Assembly (NCBI RefSeq): GCF_015674855.1
Contig: NZ_JADMLG010000018.1
Coordinates: 62,001 to 126,000, forward strand
DNA: 64,000 nucleotides
From: Nocardia bovistercoris
GTDB lineage: Bacteria; Actinomycetota; Actinomycetes; Mycobacteriales; Mycobacteriaceae
Reading direction: 5' to 3'
Shown here: one piece after another, positions 41,800 through 50,960 of the stretch
How the letters are laid out: each line of letters begins with the position of its first letter
Numbering within the stretch: the first letter of the stretch is position 1
The notes under the pieces: model-generated
Database searches by the model: none
What the model saw: the letters and a program-made list of their open reading frames with translations, nothing else
What the model was told of the DNA's origin: nothing
Made by a program: the position numbers and the translations under genes

Positions 41800-42075
41800 C
41801 TCTACACCAAGCTCTACGAGGGGCAGGAGGACGACGAACAGCAGGTAGAGCGGCTCGAGATCCTCGGGTCCGCGGCGTCGGACCCGAGGACCGGCGACTA
41901 CATCGCCTGGGACGATTCCGACCAGCGACTGACGCCGGAGCAGATCATCGAAAGGGCGCAGGCGTTTCGGCCGATCGCGCTGGGCGGACCCGAGAAGCCC
42001 TCTCGAGCGCCGGACAGTGACCAGCGGGCCGGTGCGTGGCCCGAATCGGTTCGCGGAAAAGGCACTTCGATGTGA
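41800..42075 (+). pseudogene. Gene remnant without start codon
   Basis: A frame of about 91 codons with good codon bias (LYTKLYEGQEDDEQQVERLE, DYIAWDDSDQRLTPEQIIER) runs to TGA 42073 but has a stop just before it and no start codon. The overlapping frame from ATG 41782 (MTVVPS) would join it after a one-base shift, so a frameshifted hypothetical gene is likely. Family unknown. Confidence 0.4.
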
Positions 42076-42125
42076 TACTTGTATTCAGCTCGGGGACCCG
42101 GCCGTTCGCACTTGGAAGGGAACCC

Positions 42126-42785
42126 ATGTTCGGCCTCGCAATCACACGCCGGCTCGCGGCACTGCTCGGATCGCTCGCTCTCGCAACGGTATTGGCTCTG
42201 ACCTCACCCGCCACCGCGTCGGCGCGACCGGTGTCTGCCCAGGAGGCCGCCGCCGATTTCACCGCGGCGCTCAACGCCGTCGACGCGTTCTGGCGAGGGC
42301 ATTGGTCGCAGTTCTCGAACACCGCCTACTCGCCGCCCCGGATCGTCGGACTCTACGACAGCAACACCAAGCGACTCACCTGCGGCACCGAGGTACTCGG
42401 CCAGAACGCCTGGTACTGCCCGAGCGGCGATTACCTCGCCTTCGACGCCACCTTCATGCGCACCTTCTATTCCTACGGCGACGCGTTCATCTACCTGGCT
42501 TCGGCACACGAGTTCGCGCACGCCATCCAGAATCGGTTGGGCCAGTACAACAAACAGAACATGGAACTTCAGGCCGACTGCCTCGCGGGTGCCGCGCTCG
42601 CGGGCGCCCAGCGCGACGGCCTGATCGTCGCCGAGAAGGGCGATCAACAGGAGCTGTACAACACGTTGAAGGCCCTGGGCGACGCCTCCTACACCAGGGG
42701 CGCGAATCACGGCAGCGGCAACGATCGGGTCGCGCACTACAACCTCGGCGTCCAGAACGGCGTCGGCAGGTGCCTGAAGCTCTAG
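42126..42785 (+). CDS. Secreted neutral zinc metallopeptidase
   Basis: 219 residues. A signal peptide (RRLAALLGSLALATVLALTSPATASA) is followed by a YpfJ-like peptidase: YLASAHEFAHAIQNRLG with HExxH, then LQADCLAGAALAGAQ whose Glu/Asp-Cys region is the third ligand. Substrate is unknown. ATG 42126 with AAGGGAA upstream. Convergent overlap of four bases with the response regulator. Confidence 0.88.
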   Translation: MFGLAITRRLAALLGSLALATVLALTSPATASARPVSAQEAAADFTAALNAVDAFWRGHWSQFSNTAYSPPRIVGLYDSNTKRLTCGTEVLGQNAWYCPSGDYLAFDATFMRTFYSYGDAFIYLASAHEFAHAIQNRLGQYNKQNMELQADCLAGAALAGAQRDGLIVAEKGDQQELYNTLKALGDASYTRGANHGSGNDRVAHYNLGVQNGVGRCLKL

Positions 42786-43459
42786 GACGGGCGGTTTCCG
42801 CGCAGGTAGGTCAGTGTGGCCAGGACGCGGATGTTGACGTGCGGGCGGTCGGGGTCGCCGACCTGGGTGAGGCCGAGTTTGTCGGTAAGGGTGGACACGT
42901 GGTGTTCGACGGTGCTGATCTTGGTGTTGAGTCGTTGTGCGATACCGAGATTGGAGTAGCCTTCGGCGACCAGGGCCAGGACGCGGCGTTCGGCGGGAGT
43001 GAGCGTGTCGAGGGGGTTGCGGGTTCGTCGGCGGGCCATGAGCTGGCTGATGATGTAGGGGTCGATCACGACTTCCCCTCGGGCGATGCGGTGGAATGCC
43101 TGCACGAGTTCGTCGAGGTCACCGAGACGTTCCTTGCCGAGGTAGCCGACGGCCCTCGGCACCGCGTCCATCACCAGCAGTCGCTCGGCGTAGGCGGGCT
43201 CGAGGTAGGCGGACAGGGCCATCAGCGCCACATCTGGATACTGGGCACGCACCTTCTCGGCGACCCACAGACCCTCGTCGTCGGTGGCGTCGGTGAGCCG
43301 GATGTCGAAAACCGCCAGATCGGGCGCGGTTTCGTTGATCGTGGCGAGTGCTTCGGCGCGGTTGGCGGCGCGGCCGACGACCTCGATGCCGCGCCCGCTC
43401 AGCGCGTCGGTCAACAGGTCGAGATAGAAGCCCTGGTTCTCGATGACTACGACTCTCAT
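42782..43459 (-). CDS. NarL/LuxR-family response regulator
   Basis: 225 residues. Receiver domain (VVVIENQGFYLDLLTDAL, phospho-acceptor in LAVFDIRLTD) followed by the LuxR-type HTH (LTPAERRVLALVAEGYSNLG, STVEHHVSTLTDKLGL). Coupled to the kinase gene by a 4-bp overlap at 43456-43459. The pair probably controls nearby secreted-protein genes. Confidence 0.93.
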   Translation of the reverse strand: MRVVVIENQGFYLDLLTDALSGRGIEVVGRAANRAEALATINETAPDLAVFDIRLTDATDDEGLWVAEKVRAQYPDVALMALSAYLEPAYAERLLVMDAVPRAVGYLGKERLGDLDELVQAFHRIARGEVVIDPYIISQLMARRRTRNPLDTLTPAERRVLALVAEGYSNLGIAQRLNTKISTVEHHVSTLTDKLGLTQVGDPDRPHVNIRVLATLTYLRGNRPS

Positions 43460-45255
43460 GGCTGCTCCGTGATCAGATTGCGGGGATGTCGCTCGGGGTG
43501 CGGTATGACCGCGGTCAGTGTGGTGCCTCCGCCGGGACCGCTGTGGACGGTCAACGCGCCGCCGACCGCTTCGACCCGGTTGCGCAGGCTCGTCAATCCG
43601 AAGCCCTCGTCGTGCGCGACGCTGCCTCGGCCGTTGTCGGTGACAGTGGTGACGAGGCTGTCGTCCTCGACATCGACGCGGACAAGGACCTGTGTCGCGG
43701 CGGCGTGTTTGTAGACGTTGGCCAGTGCCTCGCTGATGACGAAGTACGCGGTGATCTCGATGTGTCGGTCCCAGCGCGTATCGGTCACGGTGAAGTCGAC
43801 CGGAATCGGCGCTTGGTCGACGAGATTCGCGACGGCGGTGGTCAGGCCGTGCTCACCGAGGACGGTCGGGTAGATGCCCTGGATCAATTCGCGCAGACTG
43901 CGCAGCGCCCCGGTGAGTTCGCCGTGCGTGCGGCGGATGGTCTCCCTCGATTCCTCGGTGGGAATCGGGTCGTGCGCGAGTACCCTTTGGGCCCGGTCGA
44001 GCAGCATCAGGACCACGAAGAACCGTTGTTGCGCACCGTCGTGCAGGTCGCGCTGGATGCGGCGGCGCTCGTCGAAGGCGGTCTGGGCCAGGCGCAGTCG
44101 GGAGTCCCTGATCTGTTGCAACTGGGCGTGCAGGGTGGCGTAGAGGCGGGTGTTCTCGATGGCCAGTCCCGCCGCGGCGACCGCGGCGTCGGTCACCTCC
44201 CGGTGTTCCTCGAGTGCGGCGTCGTGCTCGATCAGCGCGATCAGGGCCCCGCCGCGATGCAGTTCGGTGACCGACCGGCCCGGCCGATCCCCGTCCACCT
44301 CGATCGGCCTGCCGAGGACATCGACGTATCCGCCGTCGGCGCGCCGGTACGCCACGACGAGACTCGGATCCCCGAGGGTGCGGCTGAGGGTTTGCTGGAG
44401 AGTCTGCGGGTCGGTGAGCGCTGCCACGTCGTCGTGCAGCGACAGCAGCAGTTCGACCACCCGCCGGTGCCCGAACTTCCGGTACGACCAACCGATCACG
44501 TACAGCAGCGGCATCACGACCATCGTGGTGACCGTGAAAAGCCAACCCAGCGCGAGCCGAAGCTCGAACGGAGTCGGCACCAGACTCGCCGCCGCCTCGG
44601 CGAACTTCACCGATGCCACGACCATGATTCCGGCCCACACCGGCCCCGACGGTATGCGCCGGACCGGACTCGCCAGCCACCGGCGCACCGTGAGGCCGAT
44701 CACGAGCACGAACATCACCGCGGCGCAGGCACTTCCGATGGTCCCCCACACGCTGCCCGCGTGCTTCAGGTGCAGTGCCCACGGTCCGTGCGGGTGATCG
44801 ACGAAGTATCGGATCACCTGTGTGCCGATCGCCGCCGTGTAGGCGAACACCATGAACACCCGGTTCGTGCGGTCCGCCAAGCGACCGGTCGGCCAGATCA
44901 ACAGCACATGCGCCGCGACGGCGGTCCAGGCGTAGGCCAGGCAGAAGCCGACGGCGAACAGGACGCCGTCGCACGCCCGGAAGAATTGCACGTAGTACAG
45001 GCCGCTGCCGAACACGATCAACTGGCCGATCCGGGGCGAAGGCAACCGAATCCACGTGACGACGCCGGTGACCAGCGTGACCAGGCCGACCAGCCGTGGT
45101 GGCGCCTCCTCCCACCAGGACGGCGCCACCACCGACCACGACGCCAGCGTCGCCGACACCGCCACCGCCGCGGCCGCCGCCGTGCCGAGAAGGGCGGTGG
45201 CCCAACGCCGCCTGGTCACCGGCTGCCGCGCCGCACCGACACTGTGGGCCGCCAC
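43456..45255 (-). CDS. NarL-type sensor histidine kinase
   Basis: 599 residues. Six to eight N-terminal membrane helices (about residues 15-265), a GAF-like linker, HisKA_3 dimerisation (RRRIQRDLHDGAQQRFFVVL with phospho-His) and an ATPase end with TVTDNGRGSVAHDEGFGL. It phosphorylates the regulator at 42782. The start is GTG 45255, with AAAGGCGG upstream. The multi-helix sensor suggests a membrane or lipophilic signal. Divergent from the secreted protein at 45517. Confidence 0.92.
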   Translation of the reverse strand: MAAHSVGAARQPVTRRRWATALLGTAAAAAVAVSATLASWSVVAPSWWEEAPPRLVGLVTLVTGVVTWIRLPSPRIGQLIVFGSGLYYVQFFRACDGVLFAVGFCLAYAWTAVAAHVLLIWPTGRLADRTNRVFMVFAYTAAIGTQVIRYFVDHPHGPWALHLKHAGSVWGTIGSACAAVMFVLVIGLTVRRWLASPVRRIPSGPVWAGIMVVASVKFAEAAASLVPTPFELRLALGWLFTVTTMVVMPLLYVIGWSYRKFGHRRVVELLLSLHDDVAALTDPQTLQQTLSRTLGDPSLVVAYRRADGGYVDVLGRPIEVDGDRPGRSVTELHRGGALIALIEHDAALEEHREVTDAAVAAAGLAIENTRLYATLHAQLQQIRDSRLRLAQTAFDERRRIQRDLHDGAQQRFFVVLMLLDRAQRVLAHDPIPTEESRETIRRTHGELTGALRSLRELIQGIYPTVLGEHGLTTAVANLVDQAPIPVDFTVTDTRWDRHIEITAYFVISEALANVYKHAAATQVLVRVDVEDDSLVTTVTDNGRGSVAHDEGFGLTSLRNRVEAVGGALTVHSGPGGGTTLTAVIPHPERHPRNLITEQP

Positions 45256-45516
45256 GAGGTCCGCCTTTCACTCGTTCCATCCGGTAGATCAAATCCAGAC
45301 CGACATCCCGGCCGCAACCAAGGTTTCCGCAGTATCGGCTCCGGGATCGCCGCAGACCTCAGCTCGGGATCACCCGGAGGCGCCGCCCGGCCGCCGAATC
45401 ACATACTGGACGCGGGACATCCTGGCGGACAAGGGAAGTCACCTCGCGGGGGCGGTCAGAGCACCTGGACGGTTCCTCGCTCCAGCCGAATACCATTTTC
45501 CTACGGAGGGTTTCGT

Positions 45517-46119
45517 ATGTTCCTCAATTCCCGCGAGCGGCTTCGGAGAAGCGCGGGCGCCGCATTCGTCGTCGCCGTCGGCATCGCGACCACCGCGCTC
45601 GTCGCAGGCCCCGCGCACGCGGTCGACCGGACCGGTGTGCAGAAATGCCAGGGCGGCGCCGCGCCCGACGAGGAGATCTTCATCGTTCAGACCGCGGGCG
45701 GGAACGCGAACTTCCCGGCGGGGCCCGACCCCTACAACGGGATCTCGCCGGGCAACGCCCTGCACGTGAAAGTCGAATGGGATGCGCTGGTCAACGTGCA
45801 AGGCTGGATCACCGAGCAGTACAACATCGACGGGAAGACCGAGCAGGCGACGTCGGGCTATCCCTTCCCCGGCTGGCCGAAGTACGCCAACCTCTTCCGG
45901 ATGAACAACAATCCCGGCGGTTGGGTGGCCTCGGGCGGTGACTCCAACGCCTACAATCCCCACCTGCTCAGCGAACTCGCGAACGTGAGCTGCTTCGAAG
46001 CTCCCTGGGCGCCGGTCCGCATCGGCTACGGCATCAACGACGAGAACCCCGGCGACAACAGCGGCGAGTGGCGTTGGACCCTGCAGATCTGGCGCAACGA
46101 CGGGGTCAACGAGCGCTGA
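45517..46119 (+). CDS. Secreted protein of unknown function
   Basis: 200 residues. Signal peptide (RRSAGAAFVVAVGIATTALV, cleavage after AHA). The mature part is rich in Asn, Gly and Trp (GGNANFPAGPDPYNGISPGN, YGINDENPGDNSGEWRWTLQ) and looks like an all-beta extracellular domain. The NDENPGDNSG stretch recalls calcium-binding loops of lectins such as PA-IL, but this is weak. ACGGAGGG before ATG 45517. Probably controlled by the adjacent two-component system. Confidence 0.8.
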   Translation: MFLNSRERLRRSAGAAFVVAVGIATTALVAGPAHAVDRTGVQKCQGGAAPDEEIFIVQTAGGNANFPAGPDPYNGISPGNALHVKVEWDALVNVQGWITEQYNIDGKTEQATSGYPFPGWPKYANLFRMNNNPGGWVASGGDSNAYNPHLLSELANVSCFEAPWAPVRIGYGINDENPGDNSGEWRWTLQIWRNDGVNER

Positions 46120-46144
46120 TCCGACTGCGATCGGATCGACGGTC

Positions 46145-46198
46145 GTAGCGGTCGCCGCATCGGCGGACCCTGGGGGGTGCCGATGCGGCGACCGCTAC
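46145..46198. terminator. Perfect 20-bp stem-loop, bidirectional terminator
   Basis: GTAGCGGTCGCCGCATCGGC and its exact complement surround a 14-base loop. The right arm contains the stop codon of the reverse-strand TetR gene (46195-46197). It separates two convergent genes. Confidence 0.9.
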
Positions 46199-46830
46199 TT
46201 CGCGGTGTCGAGTGTGCCGTCGATGAGGGCCTCGACGGCGGCGCCGAGGTCGAACTCGGCGGATAGTTGCGTCCACCGCGGGAGCAGTTCGGCGATGGTG
46301 GGGGCGTGGGTGAGGTCGGCGGGGGAGAGGCGTTCGTGCCATGATTTCTCGCCGCGAGGTCGGGTGGCGAGTGCGGACCGCCGCAGGAGTTCGCCGGAGA
46401 TCAGGTGCCAGGTGGAGCGCCACAGCGCCAGAGCGTGGCCCGGGCCGAGTCCGGCTTCCAGCGCGGCGGCGACGAATTGGTCGGTGACCACGAGCGCCGG
46501 GACGCCGACGTGGGTGCCCGCGCGCAGGATGGGCACGATCCAGCGCAGTTCGTCGAGTTTGGTGTAGGTCTCGATCGCGACGGCGAGCATTCGTTCGCGC
46601 GGGGTGCCGGACGGGCGGGTCCATTCGATGCGGGCGGCCAGCTCGCCGAGCGCCAGGGTGAGCAGCTCGGATTTGCTTGGCACGTAGTGGTAGATCGTCA
46701 TCGGTTTGGTGCCGAGCTCCTCGGCCAGGCGACGCATGCTCAATCCGTCGACTCCGCCGCGTTCGAGCATGCGAACGGCGGCGTCGACGATCCTCGCGCG
46801 ATCGATCGTGTTCTGCGGGGCCATGGACAC
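46195..46830 (-). CDS. TetR-family transcriptional regulator
   Basis: 211 residues. RIVDAAVRMLERGGVDGLSM, RRLAEELGTKPMTIYHYVPS is the TetR HTH; the C-terminal part resembles the TetR_C class-A tetracycline repressor group. It starts GTG 46830 (or ATG 46824), two bases after the SDR stop, so it is the last gene of a reverse operon with the SDR and the secreted protein. Confidence 0.9.
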   Translation of the reverse strand: MSMAPQNTIDRARIVDAAVRMLERGGVDGLSMRRLAEELGTKPMTIYHYVPSKSELLTLALGELAARIEWTRPSGTPRERMLAVAIETYTKLDELRWIVPILRAGTHVGVPALVVTDQFVAAALEAGLGPGHALALWRSTWHLISGELLRRSALATRPRGEKSWHERLSPADLTHAPTIAELLPRWTQLSAEFDLGAAVEALIDGTLDTAK

Positions 46831-46831
46831 A

Positions 46832-47686
46832 TCATCCGTGCCTACCGAGGGAAGCGCGGTAGACGGCGCCCGCGCGGGAGGCGAAGCGTAGTGCTGCCCG
46901 CTCCGCGAGTTGGAAGCCTGCAGGCGTGAGGCGGTGCAACCACCAGGGCGGCAGCACGGCTTCGGCGTGCACGGTCACGATGACCTTTCGGCTGCCTACC
47001 GCATCGACCGCCGCCTTCGCGACGGCCTCGGGCCGACGGCCGAACCGGTGCACGAGATCGGTGATCCGTTCACTTCCCTGGCTCGCCTTCGCGGTGTTGC
47101 CGATGATCGGGGTGTCGACGGCGCCGGGACAGATCGCCGTGAACCGCACACCGCGCGCCGCCAGTTCGGCGTTCAACGCTTGGGTCAGCCCGACGATGCC
47201 GAATTTCGTCGCCGTGTAGGCGCTCAAGTACGGGATGGGGAACAACCCCGCGCTCGAGGCCGTGTTCAGAACGTGCGCGTGCCTGCCTTGTGCCAGCATC
47301 CGTGGCAGGAAGTAGTGGATGCCGTTGACAACGCCGTTGAGGTTCACGTCGACAACGCGCCGCCAGTCCTGGATCGTCATGTTCTCCGCCGGTCCCGCCC
47401 AGCCGATGCCCGCGTTGTTGTGCAGCACGTCGATGATCGGGTCGATGGCGAACACATCGGCGGCGAGCGCTTCCATCGCTCGCGGATCGGCGACGTCCAC
47501 CGCGTGCGCCACCGCCTCGCCGCCCGCACGGATGATCTGGTCGCACACCGATGTCGCCCCGGTGGCGTTGATGTCGCACACGTGTACTTTCGCGCCGTGT
47601 GCGGCGAACAGGCGGGCGGTGGCCGCGCCGATGCCGCTCGCGGCGCCGGTGACGACCACCACCTTGCCGTCGAATCTCCTGCTCAT
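46832..47686 (-). CDS. SDR-family oxidoreductase
   Basis: 284 residues. VVVTGAASGIGAATARLFAA, LHNNAGIGWAG, LNTASSAGLFPIPY with catalytic YTATKFGIVG and AICPGAVDTPI. The extended C-terminus (PWWLHRLTPAGFQL) is common in mycobacterial/nocardial SDRs acting on lipophilic substrates. ATG 47686 chosen; GTG 47695 is also possible. Overlaps the upstream gene's stop at 47683. Confidence 0.9.
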   Translation of the reverse strand: MSRRFDGKVVVVTGAASGIGAATARLFAAHGAKVHVCDINATGATSVCDQIIRAGGEAVAHAVDVADPRAMEALAADVFAIDPIIDVLHNNAGIGWAGPAENMTIQDWRRVVDVNLNGVVNGIHYFLPRMLAQGRHAHVLNTASSAGLFPIPYLSAYTATKFGIVGLTQALNAELAARGVRFTAICPGAVDTPIIGNTAKASQGSERITDLVHRFGRRPEAVAKAAVDAVGSRKVIVTVHAEAVLPPWWLHRLTPAGFQLAERAALRFASRAGAVYRASLGRHG

Positions 47687-48912
47687 CGCGGGCACGGACC
47701 CCAGAAGGCGTTGGGCAGTGCAGGGCCATCACCGTTGGCCGCCGCGGCGGGCGGGGTCGCGACGACGGCGGCGGCGTCGATCGCGCGCAACTGGGCGCGC
47801 GCGAGCAGCAACTCGGCGCTCGGCCTGCCGAGTGCGGTGCGTTCGGCGGCGGACAGCGGGCGCTCGCCCGCCCGGATCAGCCGCTCGACCCCGGCGACCC
47901 CGTATGCCTTGACCGACTTCTCGAGGGAGTACAGGCCGACGGGCCCGTCGACGGCGGAGACCGCGGCGCGCACGTCGGTGGCCATCACGTCGACATCCTT
48001 GTAGGGGCCGACGCCTGCCTCGCCGAGCGTGATGCCGCCCTCGTCGCCGTACAATGCGCGAATGTCGTTGCCGTAGTCGAGCTGCAGGCTCGGCCCCGGG
48101 TCGGCGCCGTTGGCCTGGATGTAGACGGTGCGCATGGTCATGAAGAGCAGGCCGTCGTACTCGTCCTGGCCGATGAGCGGCATGTCGAAGAAGTCCGAGA
48201 ACGCGGCCATGCCGTCCAGCGCGTCATCGATCGTGTACGGGTAGACCGACGCGGTCACGTCGTAGCCGCGCCCGCGCAGGTCACGCACGATCTGCCGGTA
48301 CTCCTCGGCTGCGGCGCACTGGTGCCTCGGGCCCGCATTGCGCGCGAGCGTGCCGAGCGCGTTCGCGGGGTCCGTGCCGATGCGGAAGATCGCGTCGGTG
48401 TCCTGGATCGACGACTCCAGGTCGAGGGACACGTCGGTGAAGCGCAGTTCGTGGTCGTGTGCCCAACGATCGAACTCGTCGACGGCCTCGGCCACGATGG
48501 CGCTGTTGTCCTCGTTCGACCAGTAACCGTCGCTGTAGGGGATCTGGATCAATGCCTTGACCGGGATGTGGCGGCGCGCGGCCTCGCGCATGAACGGCAG
48601 CACCTCGTCGCGCTGCGGACGACCCGCCGGGATCGGGCCGAAGTCGCGGCGGTAGCGCAGGTTGAAGCCGAGCGGAGTGTGGTTGCGCTCCAGCACATCC
48701 CACAGTTCGGGGGTGTAGACGCTCTGGTCGCGCGGCAGGTCCCAGTAGTCCTCGGGTTTCGGCAGTCCGTAGCCTGCCAGGCCCGAGGAGCCGTGCATTT
48801 CCTCGCCGACCCAGAACATCAGGCGCCCCGTGTCGGCGGGGGCCTCGGCGTGCGCGGGGGCAGGCGCGGCGAGCAGCACGGCGGCGAGCGCGGCTGCGAG
48901 GAAAGTCTTCAT
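47683..48912 (-). CDS. Secreted protein, probable TIM-barrel fold, unknown function
   Basis: 409 residues. Signal peptide MKTFLAAALAAVLLAAPAPA-HA, then RLMFWVGEEMHGSSGLAGYG, ARRHIPVKALIQIPYSDGYW, RFTDVSLDLESSIQDTDAIF and VTASVYPYTIDDALDGMAAF. The alternation of short strands and helices with acidic ends (SLDLES) suggests a glycosidase-like barrel, but no family is certain. ATG 48912. First gene of the SDR-TetR operon; its leader contains two inverted repeats. Confidence 0.8.
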   Translation of the reverse strand: MKTFLAAALAAVLLAAPAPAHAEAPADTGRLMFWVGEEMHGSSGLAGYGLPKPEDYWDLPRDQSVYTPELWDVLERNHTPLGFNLRYRRDFGPIPAGRPQRDEVLPFMREAARRHIPVKALIQIPYSDGYWSNEDNSAIVAEAVDEFDRWAHDHELRFTDVSLDLESSIQDTDAIFRIGTDPANALGTLARNAGPRHQCAAAEEYRQIVRDLRGRGYDVTASVYPYTIDDALDGMAAFSDFFDMPLIGQDEYDGLLFMTMRTVYIQANGADPGPSLQLDYGNDIRALYGDEGGITLGEAGVGPYKDVDVMATDVRAAVSAVDGPVGLYSLEKSVKAYGVAGVERLIRAGERPLSAAERTALGRPSAELLLARAQLRAIDAAAVVATPPAAAANGDGPALPNAFWGPCPR

Positions 48913-48990
48913 GTGGGACACGGCCTCCGAAACGGGTTGGGTGCGGGCTGTTCGCCAGGGCGACCTGCGGCGGGCGCGGTGACCGAGGCT

Positions 48991-49015
48991 GCGGCACATC
49001 CGCGGGATGTGCCGC
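48991..49015. promoter_or_regulatory. Strong hairpin in leader of the secreted-protein gene
   Basis: GCGGCACATCC / GGATGTGCCGC, a perfect 11-bp stem with a 3-base loop, 79 bp upstream of the start at 48912. It could be an attenuator or a terminator for transcription from either side. Confidence 0.55.
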
Positions 49016-49084
49016 AACCCGGCGGGTTCCGATCCGGCCTTGCGCACGCAGCGTAGCGGAATGTGCGGTACTGACGGAACATTT

Positions 49085-49110
49085 GGTACTAATTCACTTC
49101 TCTTAGTACC
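49085..49110. promoter_or_regulatory. Inverted repeat GGTACTAA-N10-TTAGTACC
   Basis: Perfect 8-bp arms 18 bp apart centre to centre, in an A/T-rich patch of the 363-bp region between two reverse-strand genes. Likely operator and promoter region of the secreted-protein/SDR/TetR operon; the TetR product is a candidate ligand. Confidence 0.5.
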
Positions 49111-49275
49111 TAGATTGCTCGAACTGTCCGGTACGCGAAACCGACTGTCGCGGTCAGGACATGTCGATAGGCCGCTGCGGCCGATAGCCTCGAATTCGCG
49201 GGCAATGGGAACGCGGGAACGGCCTGCGCCAGTCGGTGACCGCGGTGTGTGTGGGAGGCGTGTTCGGCAAAGGTG

Positions 49276-49743
49276 TCAGGTCCGGGGTGGCGTGGGTTCG
49301 GGTTGTGTGGCGAGATCGCCTGTCGCCGAGGACAGTGCGTCCATGATCGCCGCGGTGTTCTGGTATTCGCGCCAGTTGACGATTTGTCCGTCTCGGGCTC
49401 GCAGTACGGCGATGAAAGGCGCCGCGGCACTGTGGCCGGTCGTGGTGAGGGTGCCGAGGAGGGTGTACTCCGCGACGATCACCTCCGGATCGGCGGTGTC
49501 GTGGATGACGATGTCGGTGACCGCGTCCAATCGCACCGGGAAGGCGGCTTGCTGTGGCTGCGCGAAGGCTTGGAATTTTTCTCGGCCTTCGATGCGGGAA
49601 GGGCGGCCGGGGCGGGCGAAGGGCATTTCGATGACGGCGTCCTCGGCCAGCAGCTCGGTGAAGGTCTGTGTGTCACCGAGCCATTGGCGCTGCATGAGCG
49701 TGAAGAGTTGGCGCGGGGTGGGGGTGTTCGATGATTCGGTCAC
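49276..49743 (-). CDS. NTF2-like / SnoaL-family protein
   Basis: 155 residues. QWLGDTQTFTELLAEDAVIE, MPFARPGRPSRIEGREKFQA and IAVLRARDGQIVNWREYQNT are typical of SnoaL-like 'nuclear transport factor 2' proteins. Divergent from the TetR gene at 49846, with two inverted repeats between, the usual regulator-target layout. Start ATG 49743. Confidence 0.88.
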   Translation of the reverse strand: MTESSNTPTPRQLFTLMQRQWLGDTQTFTELLAEDAVIEMPFARPGRPSRIEGREKFQAFAQPQQAAFPVRLDAVTDIVIHDTADPEVIVAEYTLLGTLTTTGHSAAAPFIAVLRARDGQIVNWREYQNTAAIMDALSSATGDLATQPEPTPPRT

Positions 49744-49774
49744 GGGGCCTCTCCGAAGGATGTCGATGCTAAGG

Positions 49775-49816
49775 TGAGTCGATACTCATTTTCTAATATG
49801 ATGAGTCCGGTCTCAT
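49775..49816. promoter_or_regulatory. Two TetR-operator-like inverted repeats and a -10 box
   Basis: TGAGT-cgat-ACTCA (49775-49788) and ATGAG-tccggt-CTCAT (49801-49816) share half-site TGAGT. TAATAT at 49794-49799 lies between them. They fall in the 102-bp divergent promoter between the NTF2-like gene and the TetR gene. Confidence 0.65.
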
Positions 49817-49845
49817 TTTGTCAACGGGGAGCGAGGGCGGCACCG

Positions 49846-50418
49846 ATGAGCACAGACCCGACCAAGTTGCGGGCCGACGCGCGGCGTAACCGTGCGCGGA
49901 TCCTGTCGGCGGCCGAGGAAGTCTTCGCCGAGCGGGGAGCCGACGCGTCGACCGAGGAGGTCGCCAGGCGGGCCGGAGTGGCCATCGGCACGATCTTCCG
50001 GCACTTTCCCACCAAGCAGGATTTATTGCGGGATATCATGAAAGACCAACTGCGGCAGCTTCTCGAAGACGCGGACACGCTGAGCGCCGCGGGTGCGGAC
50101 GGATCGGCGTTGTTCACCTTTTTCGAGCATGTCGTCGAACAGTCCGCACGCAAGAAATTGGTCGTCGACCTGCTGGCTCAGGGTGGCACCGACATCGATG
50201 TCGCGGCATCGGTGCGACTGCTGCACGGCAACGTGGAGCAACTGCTCGCTAGGGCTCGGCGCGCCGGAACCGTTCGCGCGGACGTGGGAAGTGATGAGCT
50301 GACGGCCCTGCTGAGCGTGGCCTGCCGGTCGGCGCTTGCCGGCGGTTGGAGTGATGACCTGCGACAGCGAGCCGTAGCGATCATCTTGCGGGGGATGCGT
50401 CCCGGTATCGATCAGTGA
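49846..50418 (+). CDS. TetR-family transcriptional regulator
   Basis: 190 residues. RNRARILSAAEEVFAERGAD, VARRAGVAIGTIFRHFPTKQ is the HTH; the C-terminal SBD-like part (VVDLLAQGGTDIDVAASVRL) is of the TetR_C_33-like type. GGGGAGCGAGGG precedes ATG 49846. Probably represses itself and the divergent NTF2-like gene. Confidence 0.92.
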   Translation: MSTDPTKLRADARRNRARILSAAEEVFAERGADASTEEVARRAGVAIGTIFRHFPTKQDLLRDIMKDQLRQLLEDADTLSAAGADGSALFTFFEHVVEQSARKKLVVDLLAQGGTDIDVAASVRLLHGNVEQLLARARRAGTVRADVGSDELTALLSVACRSALAGGWSDDLRQRAVAIILRGMRPGIDQ

Positions 50419-50531
50419 CCGCGGCGCACCGCCGGGAACCGCCCGCCTCGGCGCCTTCGGGCCGCTGCCGCGCTCCGGAGCTCTACCGAGGTGAGGCGCA
50501 GGCTGATGGGCTGTGGCCATCCGGTGGGCGG

Positions 50532-50960
50532 TTGAATACCGTGGTGGTCGTGGATGAGAGTGAGAGCGACATTGCGCTGGTTGGGCGTCGGCTGTATGCC
50601 GCATTGGATGCTCAGGACTGGTCGAGGCTCGACAGGTTGATTTCACCGGGGTTGGTGGTTCAGGTCGGTAGCGGGTCCGCGATGGGGTCGACAGAGTGGC
50701 GGCGGAACCAGGAAGCGTTCTACCGGGGGTTTCCCGACGGTCGCCATATCATCGAGGACACAGTGGTCGATCATGACCGGTTTGTGACGCGGTGCCGGTT
50801 CACGGGCACACATACCGGGTTCTTCGTCGATTTGGCGCCGACCGGCAAGACCGTGTCGGTAGGTGTCATTCACATCGACCGCTTCGACCAGGGCCTGTTG
50901 GTCGAACATTACGGCCAGCTCGACATGCACGGACTGCGGCAGCAATTGACGGCCGTCTGA
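50532..50960 (+). CDS. SnoaL-like polyketide-cyclase/ester-cyclase family protein
   Basis: About 140 residues. LVGRRLYAALDAQDWSRLDR, YRGFPDGRHIIEDTVVDHDR, RCRFTGTHTGFFVDLAPTGK and VLVEHYGQLDMHGLRQQL follow the SnoaL-like family. The start is uncertain: TTG 50532 or one of the GTGs at 50541-50550; there is no clear RBS. Downstream of the TetR gene on the same strand. Confidence 0.75.
   Translation: MNTVVVVDESESDIALVGRRLYAALDAQDWSRLDRLISPGLVVQVGSGSAMGSTEWRRNQEAFYRGFPDGRHIIEDTVVDHDRFVTRCRFTGTHTGFFVDLAPTGKTVSVGVIHIDRFDQGLLVEHYGQLDMHGLRQQLTAV

Noticed and set aside
43486..46119. Forward frame of 877 codons across the histidine-kinase gene
   Set aside because: Antisense to a clear kinase; only its last 200 codons (from 45517) are real, beginning with RBS and signal peptide.
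45517..46119. PA-IL-type galactose lectin
   Set aside because: Only a short Asn/Asp/Gly loop is suggestive; no consistent alignment by eye, so left as unknown secreted protein.
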